Positions 1 to 9,589 of a stretch of 64,000 nucleotides of DNA are shown piece after piece. Origin of the DNA: Homalodisca vitripennis (lineage: Eukaryota > Arthropoda > Insecta > Hemiptera > Cicadellidae); NCBI RefSeq assembly GCF_021130785.1, contig NC_060214.1:103594001-103658000 (forward strand). The letters run 5' to 3'. The position numbers and the translations under genes were made by a program. Below the pieces are notes generated by a model, which saw only the letters and a list, made by a program, of their open reading frames with translations, did not search any database and was not told the origin of the DNA. Positions within the stretch are counted from its first letter, which is position 1, and each line of letters starts with the position of its first letter.

Positions 1-29
1 ATCACTCGAGGATTAAAAAAAAAAAAATT

Positions 30-115
30 CATTTATGCCTGTCTGTCCGTACGATATCCTGAGAACGAAATTAACTACAGACTAGAAATTTTGCATGAAG
101 CTTCATTTCTTTTTA
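30..115 (+). repeat. Dispersed repeat family C, fragment 1
   Basis: Contains the words CTGTCTGTCCG, ACGATATCCTGAGAACGAAA and GAAATTTTGCATGAA. The same words recur, diverged, near 1375-1465, 37375-37520 and 52255-52400. No coding potential is apparent. It resembles the 'cagacagacag ... aaattttgcatg' type repeats scattered through many arthropod genomes; the class (SINE, MITE or LINE relic) cannot be decided from the sequence. Confidence 0.5.
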
Positions 116-287
116 TGCCATAGATTATCACTTCATTATTGTTATAGTTACTGTTGTACTGTTGCTGTTTTGAAACATTGTTATGATTATTCTTGTTATA
201 TTATGTTAGAGTTTATTATGTTATTTCTATTGTTATATTTTATTTATTGTTGCTGTTTTTCTGTTGGTATTGTAACAGTTTTAAAAC

Positions 288-290
<3 letters not shown>

Positions 291-364
<74 letters not shown>
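291..364. repeat. (TA)n microsatellite
   Basis: About 37 TA units with one TTTA interruption near the 3' end. It abuts the 5'-truncated tRNA-SINE copy that begins at about 380, so the run may have grown from the AT-rich tail of a previous SINE copy. Confidence 0.95.
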
Positions 365-379
365 ATAATAAAATATATG

Positions 380-692
380 AGAGATCCGGGTTCGAGTCCC
401 GGCGGAGCAAGTACTTTTTGTGATTCAATGTTTATTGAAATTAAATTAGGCTATTGCCACTTATACAAATTTAATAAATGTAAACAAGTCATTTAACAGG
501 TATTTGGTCTTCCGATCATATGTTAGTTTGGTTATTTAAACGCATATGTGACAGATACGGCCAAATACAAAATAATTGAATCGTAAAAAGTGAGGGTTCT
601 GTGGTGTAATGGTAGCACATTCACCCGGCAAGTGAGAGATCCGGGTTCGAGTCCCGGCGGAGCAAGTACTTTTTGTGATTCAATGTTTATTG

Positions 693-700
<8 letters not shown>
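380..700 (+). mobile_element. tRNA-derived SINE, family T1, two tandem units
   Basis: Two tRNA-like units lie head to tail with B boxes (GGTTCGAGTCC) at 389-399 and 644-654, a period of 255 bp. The first unit keeps only the tRNA 3' half. The second has a full cloverleaf at 595-665: A box TGGTGTAATGG at 602-612, 4-bp D stem, 5-bp anticodon stem (one G-U), 5-bp T stem, and an acceptor with 6 of 7 pairs. The nominal anticodon is GGC, but position 33 is C rather than U, so it does not look like a working tRNA. Each tRNA part is followed by a T5 run (670-674 in unit 2) and a perfect hairpin, TTCAAT-GTTT-ATTGAA (424-439 and 679-694). A spacer of about 150 bp links the units and recurs upstream of the 6643 copy. 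Unit 2 runs into (TA)n. Confidence 0.8.
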
Positions 701-749
<49 letters not shown>

Positions 750-796
750 GTATATATATATTATATATATGTTTATATATATATATATATATATAT
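697..796. repeat. (TA)n-rich microsatellite
   Basis: Interrupted TA repeat with scattered G and T substitutions, starting directly at the 3' end of the T1 SINE hairpin tail. It may represent the SINE's own TA-rich 3' tail. Confidence 0.9.
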
Positions 797-1037
797 TCTT
801 GTTACATATCACGCCTTGCCACATTTATTATGTTAATATCATTTTTCTGCCTTTCACATGTTTTGTTGTAGAAATTTTTGTTTAGGTTAAGTTGTTGTAA
901 GTTAATTATATGGATCTTGAATATAAAAATGGAGAAGTATGTCCGTTGGAAATAAAGAAATAAATAAATATGCAACATCGGTAGGCATCGATTTGTTACA
1001 TGTCACCACACAGGATATGACAATGTTTGCGGAAGAA

Positions 1038-1269
1038 TTTTTTTTTTTTTTAAAGGCCGATCCCCTTTTAAGCCTTATTCTGTCCGTCCTCATGGGCCAC
1101 TGGCCTGTGCGAGGATCTTATCAAACAGAATAAGGGGGAGAGTCGATACAGTACAAGGTCGATGGTACTGATAAAAAGTGCAACGGTCACAGACAGGATT
1201 TGAACCTGCGCTATCTCTAGCTCAGACCCAAAGTCCAACGACTTAGACCGCTGGGCCATTGGCACTCCC
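1038..1269 (-). mobile_element. tRNA-derived SINE, family T2, with A-tail
   Basis: Read on the minus strand, the element starts at about 1269 with a tRNA-like head. Its A box TGGCCCAGCGG is at 1248-1258 and its B box GGTTCAAATCC at 1196-1206. A body of about 140 bp follows, and it ends in a run of 14 A (T's at 1038-1051 on the plus strand). The head has a long variable arm like Leu/Ser-type tRNAs, and the nominal anticodon loop is CTTTGGG. Internal pol III boxes plus a 3' A-tail are the defining features of a tRNA SINE. No target-site duplication could be recognised. Confidence 0.8.
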
Positions 1270-1374
1270 AAAAAAGTTTATATTGGTCTTATGGATGAAA
1301 TTAGGGAAACTAGCCTAAAAGAAATATCGCGTGTTATTTTAAGACATAAGGTACTAATACATGTAGCCTAGACT

Positions 1375-1465
1375 GTAGCTACATACTTGAAATTTTGCAT
1401 GCAACCTGAGCGAAGCTTATTACGCATCACATGGTGTGGTGTGCTCCCACCTCATTTTTCGTGTT
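1375..1465 (+). repeat. Dispersed repeat family C, fragment 2
   Basis: Shares GAAATTTTGCATG, AACCTGAGCGAA and a following GC-richer stretch with a CATGGTGTGGTGTGCTCCCA-like core with the 37375-37520 copy. It is non-coding. Confidence 0.5.
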
Positions 1466-2649
1466 TTAGATTATCATACGATCATTAGGATATAACAAGC
1501 AAGATGCTGTGTTAGTTGTTAAAATTGGAGTAATCATTTGAAAATTGTTACGAAACGAAATTAAAAACATAAGTTACGCTTTCTTTGAATTACGCTTCAA
1601 ACTAGTTTGTAATTCTTCCTAAAGTAAAAGGTTGTTTTACTTTTTGTTTTCATTCATTGTTTTCGTGTTCTCCGTTAATTCTAAACATTGTATTACTGCC
1701 GTGAAGAAGAAACTGCTGTATTAAACTTTGTTTTATAGTTCGGCTGTTTCCAGACGACATGAACAACTGACTGCACTTTGTTTTGAACAAACAGTTTACA
1801 ACAAACCGGAGACGCAATATAGATAACACTGAGGGTAGCAAGCGCGATAACAAAGTTTCCAGTGTGCTAAATCTTCTTTCAGTAGAAGACATTTTGAAAC
1901 AAAAGGCGTTGACAGAGAGACGTATAACTGAGGCAAGTTTCTTTTATTCTTTTATAAACTAATTCCAAAGCAAAAGAAGCAATAACATGTTTACGCGGAA
2001 TGAGTGTTTCGTAAAAATAATCACGAAATATGTTATTTCAGAAAGTTAATTTTAACAGTTTTATGTGATCATGATTAGAAATCTTTTTGTTTAGTTCTTA
2101 ATTGTTTTTCCTGAAACTACATTATTTTACGAAAACTAAAATAAAATTTATTGTTTTACTAAGAACTTCACATATTTTGCCGACTTACAGCTCTCAGCAG
2201 AGGATTTAGTCTTTTCTAAACTTATCAAAAGACTAATGGCCAATGAAGGTTAAAATTTCAAGTTAAATAGTATTGTGACTGATGTTTATGAATGAATCAG
2301 AACAAAAATGCATTTATTGCTGCCAATATTTATATAAATTCATTATAAATGTGCTAAGAACAAATAAACACGTATGCCTATAAGGTGAACAAAGAATTTA
2401 CTGATAAAGTTAGCAATGTATAACATGTTCTCGTCTAAAAACCTCCCATAAGATTACGTTGCATATGAATCTATTAGCCGTATTCTGTATTCCAGAAATT
2501 TAAGACCTTCTGAAAAGATTAATGCCTAACCAAAAATTTCACTTTTGAAAAACATACAACTGATGTATACAAATATTAGTATTCGTTTAAAAAATGAAAT
2601 TATTTATAGATTCAATATAAATTTCAATAAAAACATTGAATAGCATCAG
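1466..2649. other. No gene seen
   Basis: AT-rich, with many stops in all frames. A short open stretch on the minus strand (1650-1892) has no recognisable motif. Confidence 0.6.
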
Positions 2650-2834
2650 TTGCCAATGGCGCAGTGTAGGCGGTACAACGGTTATCGCAAGATAATGAGA
2701 TCAAGCAACGCAACGCCGAACGTGGCTGCTGCTTGGATGGGTGACCGCTGAGCGATCGTGTCCTTGCAAGCAGTCTACCTGCACGGTCATTGGTGGTGGT
2801 TCGGAAGTCACCTTTAAGCCGTTTCTCCCTCCAT
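2650..2834 (+). mobile_element. 5S-rRNA-like SINE (SINE3 type)
   Basis: The core at about 2699-2752 contains GATCAAGCAACG, CGAACGTGGCTGCTG and TTGGATGGGTGACCGCT. It follows the order of the 5S rRNA internal promoter region (AAGCAACGTCGGGC ... CTTGGATGGGTGACCGC). A non-5S tail follows with CATTGGTGGTGGTTCGGAAG and CACCTTTAAGCC. SINEs with a 5S-derived pol III promoter form a named class. GC content is clearly above the surroundings. It is too diverged and too short at the 5' end to be a working 5S gene. No clear target-site duplication was seen. Confidence 0.75.
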
Positions 2835-3559
2835 TATAAAGTACTTCTTGAGTATCTTATTCCTTGTTACTATTAATTTCATGGCACTAATTAGTACAGC
2901 ATTTATATTAGTGAAATACTACAACTTATAAAAGTAATGGTAAGTAAATTCACAACATTTCGTCTTCATCGGCATAAGACTATTTTTGTCATAAAGTGAA
3001 ATATAACTATAGTTACTGAAATACAAAATATGTTTCATACTATACAGCACTGTGTCCACTGCTATAAAAAAATCTTGAAGCTGCAAGAAAACTTTTCGAC
3101 CTCGTTTTCACTCTAACTCTACAGCCACCGTAATATAGAATAATGGATTACAATAAAAACATTTTACATTTGATTCCCAGTGAAAATACCCACTTTGCAA
3201 TACACATTAAAGGACACACTATATGTTTGTGTACGTGTGTTTGTGAGGATCAGCTATTACTAAACGAATAACCAATTTGACAGCAGTCATATACTCGTAT
3301 ATATAAATCGTTAGTACTTCGGACCTACTAATTGTATTTATCGTTATATCCCGCATTATGAGCAATAAGATATTAGTAACGAAATATTGACGCTATTTCA
3401 CGTCACCATTAAGGCTGTTTAAAAGTATTAACCTAAATATTACTTTGTCCTAGACGTTGAACAGGACAATGTTCAATTGAATCCAATAAGCAGCGTAACA
3501 TGAATAATACTATCCTTATTCGAATATGTTTAAATAAAATACAAATACATATTTTTTCT
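2835..3559. other. No gene seen
   Basis: Plain AT-rich sequence without recognisable coding, RNA or repeat structure. Confidence 0.6.
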
Positions 3560-4012
3560 TAACGTAGGGAGAATGAATTTGCGCACGGAGTGTGGGACTC
3601 CCTTGCGGACTACCCAGTAAACCCCCTACGGGCCACGGAGGGCCCAGGCCGGAACCCTTTCGGATGACATCTTGCCTGGTCCGTGTGTCTTATGTCCCAT
3701 CCAGTACAAAACTACTTGTTTCGGAAGCTAGGGGTCAGCCAGGCATCCGTCTTCATGCTTCTGGTGAAGGATCGCATGTACATGAGTGGTGACTGCATTC
3801 CAGGCGTCCTCACTCTGCAGCATCAGCTCCACAATGGTGTCTACCGAAACATCGCCAACTGTAGTGGCTAGCGTTCGCCTGGCCTCGGTGAAGAGCCCGC
3901 AAGCGAAAAAGGTGTGATGAACATCATCATCCTCCTCCGGGCAGTAAACACACGGAGGCGACCTGACTTTTCCCATCCTGTAGAGGTACTTCCTAAAGTA
4001 ACCTCACGGGGC
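3560..4012 (-). mobile_element. R1-clade LINE, 3' fragment (ORF2 C-terminus and 3' UTR)
   Basis: On the minus strand, one frame from about 4008 to the stop at 3730-3728 encodes the end of a non-LTR retrotransposon ORF2. It begins GYFRKYLYRMGKV and carries a C-terminal zinc knuckle: Cys-Val-Tyr-Cys, eight residues, His, four residues, Cys (CX2C-X8-H-X4-C), ending in HTFFAC. That knuckle, followed by a helical tail ending DGCLADP-stop, is typical of R1/I-type LINEs in arthropods. The 3' UTR, GC-rich relative to the region, runs on to about 3560. The copy is 5'-truncated at about 4012, next to TA-rich DNA. The reverse transcriptase and endonuclease domains are missing, so it cannot act alone. 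The frame of the remaining 93 codons is unbroken, suggesting a fairly recent insertion. Confidence 0.85.
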
Positions 4013-4089
4013 ACAAATACATATATATATACATATATATATATACAGGATATATACATATTTCGAATATGTATGAATGTATATTGCAT

Positions 4090-4845
4090 TTCCTTCAAGC
4101 ATAAATATAATGAAAAGCCTGACAAGCCAAACTTGACAAATATAAAATTTATACAATTGTTTAGCAAAGTAGAAAACAATGATTTTTTAATGTATTGTCG
4201 AAAATTGAAAGAGATTTGTGCAAAACTGTGTAATAATTTTTGGTTAAGTTTACTAAATTTGTTTGGGTGGAATGCAATGTTTATAGTAACTAATATGCCA
4301 CCATTTAATACAATATCCTTTTATATTCTGGTCGGTCCTAACATTCAGACGTCTGTCCAAAATTTTAAAAAACTCACTTATGAATATAAAATATTGAATC
4401 CATTTTTGACACAAAATGCAATGCAGGCATGTGGACTGTATCATTTCTAACTGTTTCATAATTATTACATGATATGCTTGTATCATTATTGATTCTTTCT
4501 TGGTTCAGAGCAGAGATAAACATGCTCTGTTTGCTGTGAGAATGATAGAACAATGCACAGTACATACCGAGTGAGTTATACTATGTTTGTATTGGCTTCT
4601 CCCTCGAGGTACACTAAGTCAAGTCTCTGTTGACTAAACAGATTAGTGCTCCTACATCGGAGAGGTCATGTTTGTCATAACTGTACTAATTACTAGACAC
4701 ATATAGTATATTATGTATCAATAATGGTCTACTTAATCACATTATAATACATTTTGCGTACGTTTTTATCCAAACAATACCAAGCTCTCATGGAAATAAA
4801 AGGAAAATATTTCGGTATGTTGTAAATGCCATTATTATTTTATTA
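4090..4845. other. No gene seen
   Basis: AT-rich. A 178-codon open stretch on the plus strand (3914-4450) is the antisense of the LINE plus low-complexity sequence and shows no domain. Confidence 0.6.
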
Positions 4846-4849
4846 TATT

Positions 4850-5233
4850 ATTATATATGAAACTAGAGGGAGGGACAACTTGCGAACTCACCAACGCAGA
4901 CTGGCATTATCACAACACCTCCCTCAGCAGGTGGGTGTCAGACTAATCAACAAGCTCCCTGAGGATATCAAAAACTCCAACAACCTCAATCAATTCAAAA
5001 CTCGTCTCAGACGCCTGTTGGTGTCTAAAGCGTTTTAACTCGATTGATGAATTCATGACGAGCCGTTGGGATGATTGAAAATCATGGATCCGAAGTCTAT
5101 GTGAGAATGCTGAGATGTAAGTATGACTGTGAGTGAATGTGTAGTTAGGATATATTTTATGATGCATTTGACTATTGCAATACAATGTTACATATTGTCA
5201 AACACGCAATAAAGAGATTATTATTATTAACTT
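4850..5233 (+). mobile_element. LINE 3' fragment: reverse transcriptase C-terminus and (ATT)n tail
   Basis: The open frame up to 5038 reads YETRGRDNLRTHQRRL, then LPQQVGVRLINKLPEDIKN and FKTRLRRLLVSKAF. This is the usual C-terminal layout after a LINE reverse transcriptase: a TR/RxxL block, an 'R-hydrophobic-N-x-LP-x-x-I-K' block, then a FKxxLxxLL helix. A 3' UTR of about 180 bp follows, ending in AATAAA and a short (ATT)n tail at about 5219-5233, as in LINEs with microsatellite 3' ends. It is heavily 5'-truncated, with no catalytic RT residues left. The clade is uncertain (CR1/Jockey-like). Confidence 0.75.
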
Positions 5234-5355
5234 TTTAATAAAACAGGTAGGAATACCTTACACAACTTTTTACACACGTAAGTCAGTTCTTTAAATTAGC
5301 TACACATGTTCCTACGTCAGATGTTAAAATGTTCTATTATGACTGAATACAGTAA

Positions 5356-5668
5356 TTTATTTATCCTGTGGTCTTCTCGTTTCCACCATGATTACCCATT
5401 AGACCAATGTAAACATTTTGATGAACGCTCAGCCAAATACCATGGCTGAACAAATAATCGAACATAAATGGAGCTTTGTGCAAAACTTCAAGTCTTTAGT
5501 TTATTTCGTCTTTTAGATATCATGCACACAGGCAGCTAGTCACACAAAACCATGGAAAAAAAATTCAGAAAGATATCGAAAAAAGCAGAAATATAATTTT
5601 TTCCCGCTCCTCGATTTTAGGCTTCGCTAACGCTCAGCCATCGAAAATAGAATATCCAAACCTCAACA
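5356..5668 (+). repeat. Dispersed repeat family B, copy 1
   Basis: One of about six plus-strand copies in the window. The family order is: TTTATTTATT...CTCGTT, a 'GATTACCCATTAGACCAAT' block, AACGCTCAGCCAAAT with CCATGG, a 'CAAAACTTCAAGTCTTTAG' block, a CAGACAGACAG-like stretch, TTTTTTCCCGC, and GCTTCGCTAACGCTCAGCC. The word AACGCTCAGCCA occurs near both ends of each copy as a direct repeat. Non-coding; class unknown. Confidence 0.75.
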
Positions 5669-5699
5669 AAATACAGGTAGGTTTGAACTGTAAGCTTTA

Positions 5700-5900
5700 A
5701 AGATAGCGGTTCTGTTTAGTTTGTTGTTCGACATCAAACAAACTCAGGTGCACAGGAAAAAGGATAACCCGATGGTTAAACATTTTCCGTTTGCTCTCCA
5801 CTCAGTCTGTTTACAATGGGGCACTGTGCGTTGAACCACATTACCACATGTCGCAGAGTCGAGTCGCGACGCTCGCATCGTGGTTTGGCTTTCCGTAAAT
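5700..5900 (+). repeat. Dispersed repeat family D, copy 1
   Basis: Shares with 16795-17000, in the same order, words such as CAAACTCAGGTGCACAGGAA, GATGGTTAAA, TTTGCTC and a GAACCACATTACCACATG-like block. Non-coding. Confidence 0.5.
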
Positions 5901-6230
5901 CTCACTTATCTGTTCTAGGTATTCATCTATTAAGTTGGGAACCTCGCTAGGTTTACATATGCAAGATAATAATACTCAGCAACAAATGTTGTTTAAGCAT
6001 TATTCGCTGATATTGTATGTAAAATTTCAAGTCTACACCTAATTTCATTACTTTTTTCTGTGTTAATATGTAAAAGTTTGATATTTCTTAAGATAAACAG
6101 AATAAACATAGTAAAAATTGTGGTATAAAACTAACAATAGTAGTAATAGAAGTAAAATATCTGTGTCTTGAATTGCCGATCGGACCTACTAATAAATCCT
6201 CACACTATAGCCAAGCGTGTGTGTGTGCGC

Positions 6231-6450
<220 letters not shown>

Positions 6451-6479
6451 TAATAGCCGAATTTAATTTAAATACACTT

Positions 6480-6745
6480 TTTTTTCGGCACACAAATTAA
6501 ATTCGGCTATTTCCATTTATACAAATTTAAATAAAATTCGTTAGACAGGTATTTAGTCTTCCAATCATATGTTAATTTGGTTATTTAAACGCATATGTGA
6601 CAGATACAGCCAAATACAAATAATTGAATCGTAAAAAGTAAGGATTTTGTGGTGTAATGGTAGCAAATGCATCCGGAAAGTGAGAGATCCGGGTTCGAGT
6701 CCCGGCGGAGCAAGTACTTTTTGTGATTAAATCTGGATTAAAATT
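6480..6745 (+). mobile_element. tRNA-derived SINE, family T1, copy 3 (decayed)
   Basis: The 150-bp upstream block matches 440-594, including the words ATCATATGTTA and ACGCATATGTGACAGATAC. A tRNA-like head lies at 6643-6713 with an intact A box TGGTGTAATGG and B box GGTTCGAGTCC. The anticodon arm is mutated and the tail hairpin is damaged. It runs into a TA-rich stretch. The shared upstream block shows the mobile or duplicated unit is larger than the tRNA part alone. Confidence 0.75.
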
Positions 6746-7900
6746 ATATTTATATATGTATATATAATATTGTCTCATTATTTAGTTTTTATTACTTTTA
6801 TGTATATTCATTTTTATATAATTATTCCATTTTGTATGATTAATCTTCATATTATTCAAAGCAAATCATTTAACTTACGGTGTTACTTGTTCATTCTCTT
6901 TTCTTTAACAACCAACGTAAGCTACGCCAATAAATAGATCATTAATTGATCTTTAAATTGTAAGAAGTCCGTTTTACTCGTAAATGGGTGCAGAAGACTC
7001 CTATATATGTAGTTGAGGCGTTATATTTTTGCCATCCAACCTGAAAAGTAACAAACTTGTGGATTCTGCAACTTTGCGTGTAAATGTTAATTGATTGAAT
7101 TACTCTGTAACATTGTTGTAGCATACATAAAATAGCTTCTTAATAAGAAACGTATAAGGGGTTTAACTGAAGGAAAGCAGTTACATTAATGACTCTCGGT
7201 GTAAGAATATGAGAGAAATATTTTTAAACAGCTCTAATCTTCCCCTCTCTCACCCCTAGGACCCCTCTTAATCTCGACTTAACTGGCGTATTTCAGTCTT
7301 TAAGCCTTCTCCACTCTCCTGATTAGTGCAACATTTATTTCAACTGGAATTTTGTAGTTTTTAATTTTTGAAAACATCGTTTATTTTTTTGAGTCGATTA
7401 TTTATAACCAATTCATAAAAATTATTTTTATTTATTTTTATGATTCCCTAGCTGTTTCTCGCGACTTCGCACGTTCTTCATAAGCCTTATCCGTGTATGA
7501 GCACTTCTGGTTCAAGTGAGTTACAATGCCGATGTAGATCAAGACAATCTGTCAAAAGTGTACGTTATAGCCATTGTACACGTACATGTACTTATTATAA
7601 AATGGTCAAACACTCAAGGTTTGAAGTTTATTAAAAAATGTATTTTAAAGACAAATAAACATCAAAACTTACTGCCTTCAAATTGTGTGTGCTATTTAAT
7701 ATACGGAACTGTCTTGTAATTGCAGTTTATAATGTATGCAGGCACTTTGATAAGCGCCGCCCGGTGGTGATTTACATCAATGGGCACAACATATAACCTT
7801 CCTTCTACGTGGAAAAATACATATACGTAAAAATTTTCATAATAATCGGCCAAATATTTTCTGAATCTATAAAGGACATACAGACAACCTAGCAAAATTC

Positions 7901-7940
<40 letters not shown>

Positions 7941-8155
7941 CTATTGGACGATTTTTTTACCACTGCAGTTAAAAGAGTATAACAAAAACTTATTATCTTT
8001 GTTTTTTTTTTTCTAGAAATAATCTCTTTATTTAGAAGCAAAGTTTAGTGAAGTACCGTTCCTAGATATCCATAGGGTTTTCATGTATAAATGAGACATT
8101 GGTTTTTGGCGTGCACATTTTAGTTTATACTGGCAGGTATAAATACACACAGATG
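6746..8155. other. No gene seen; contains (AT)n at 7901-7936
   Basis: AT-rich sequence with one short AT microsatellite at 7901-7936. Short open stretches (e.g. 7692-7895 minus) lack recognisable motifs. Confidence 0.6.
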
Positions 8156-8159
8156 CCTT

Positions 8160-8625
8160 ATAGATTTTGTACTGTGCCTTAGTGCAGAAAATACTTCAAT
8201 ATGTCTTACCAGTGTGGAATCCTCATCAGAAATTCCTCATTGAGGAACTGGAGGGCATTCAAAAAAGTTTTGTGTAGGAGGATTTAAGAAGGGGTTTCCC
8301 TACCAGCAACTTCCCATTGAAGACCTGTCTCGAGATTTGGGGCTGCACCCTCTTGTGAACCGCCGTTTTTCTGCTGATGTTGTACTACAAAAGATCCTCA
8401 ACGGCAAGATTGACTGGCCTGACTTATTACATCTGGTCCAATTCAGGACTCCATCATCCATCCGACCCAGTGATCTGATCGTCAGGCAACAACACCAACA
8501 CTAACTATACAGCAAACAGTACGATGGCCTGACTTCAAAGATCTAAAACCAGTGTTACTGAAGTTGTTGAATTTTTTCCACGACATTGTAGCGATGCTCA
8601 AGACAAAAATCGAGGGACATTCATT
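8160..8625 (+). mobile_element. LINE reverse transcriptase C-terminal fragment, frameshifted
   Basis: Reading through frameshifts gives LVQKILQYVLPVWNPHQ, then FLIEELEGIQKSF, PIEDLSRDLGLHPLVNRRF, ADVVLQKILNGKIDWPDLL and RTPSSIRPSDL. A stop follows at about 8503, then a weakly conserved NFFHDIVAMLKTKIEGHSF block near 8563-8620. The 'LEY-x-x-P-V-W-x-P' block, the LExxQxxF helix and the 'LGLxxLxxRR' region mark the thumb/C-terminal part of non-LTR reverse transcriptases. The catalytic palm (FADD-type motif) is absent. One in-frame TAG and at least one frame change make it a pseudogene. Clade unresolved. Confidence 0.8.
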
Positions 8626-8649
8626 CATGTTGAGGAAAAAGTATTTTGT

Positions 8650-9589
8650 GGCTTCAAATAATTTGTATATTTATAATCTATTTTGCTATCGTCCTCTGTT
8701 CTATTTATCATTATATATTCGTATTCATTGTTTTTATTGTGTGTTCTATTTACTATCATTTATTTAATATCTATTATTCATTATTGTTCGCAAAATTTCA
8801 TCTGTATTATTAATTAATGGTTAGGATTCTTTTGCATGTTACACCCCATCATAATCTATTTTATATATCTTAATCGTTTTAATTTTACAGATCCAGGTGT
8901 AAGCAATAAATTCCTCAATAACGTATAATGAAGTATTCTCTGCGCTTTTAATTCTCTAGAAAACGTCAATTTGGTAGTCATAAAAAATTTTGATATAAAT
9001 AAGGTAGTTTTGTATATTAGTAATATATTGTCGTACATACACTTTATTGATATGTCGCATTAAATTTTCAACAGATCGCACTTAAATTTATATTCTTTAC
9101 TGTAAAGTTTTATCAAATTACCACAATCGTAACAGAATTACTTTAATCAGTCTGAAATTTCCTTTTAACACCCTAAAATCTTGACGTGTGATGCTAAATC
9201 TCGCCCAGAACTGAGTGTTTCGGATATTGCAAAATTTAATTTAGTTCAGTTCAGACGGAAATTAAATTCAAAATCCATTTCCGGCAAGTGACGTGGTCTC
9301 TCAACTCACAGGCGATGTGTCATGAGTGTCAGGACCTCTTAGAATATTAAACATCTTCTCTCCTCGTGAGGTTGTCTCTTTCTTTCCCTTCAACACTTTA
9401 AGATGATCTTTTTAATCCGAGGACTACAGTAACATATTATTGGGTTATGTTAAAGTATATTTTTCTAACAAAAAACGCTTTGTTTAAATCGCTTTCTTCC
9501 CTATCCTATCTCTCGCTTTCTCTCTTCTCTTGCCCCTCGCTCTCACTAAAAATGTAGTTTAGTTAAAATATTTTATGGAGTGTCGAAGA
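8650..9589. other. No gene seen
   Basis: AT-rich. A pyrimidine-rich patch at about 9350-9545 (CTCTCTC/TCTTTC) is the only compositional feature. Confidence 0.6.

Noticed and set aside
595..665. Functional tRNA gene (anticodon GGC)
   Set aside because: Position 33 is C instead of the near-universal U, the first acceptor pair is G-A, and further copies with the same trailer exist, one with a target-site duplication. A SINE head explains it better.
3914..4450. 178-aa open frame on plus strand
   Set aside because: Its first part is the antisense of the R1-type LINE, and the rest is low-complexity AT-rich sequence.
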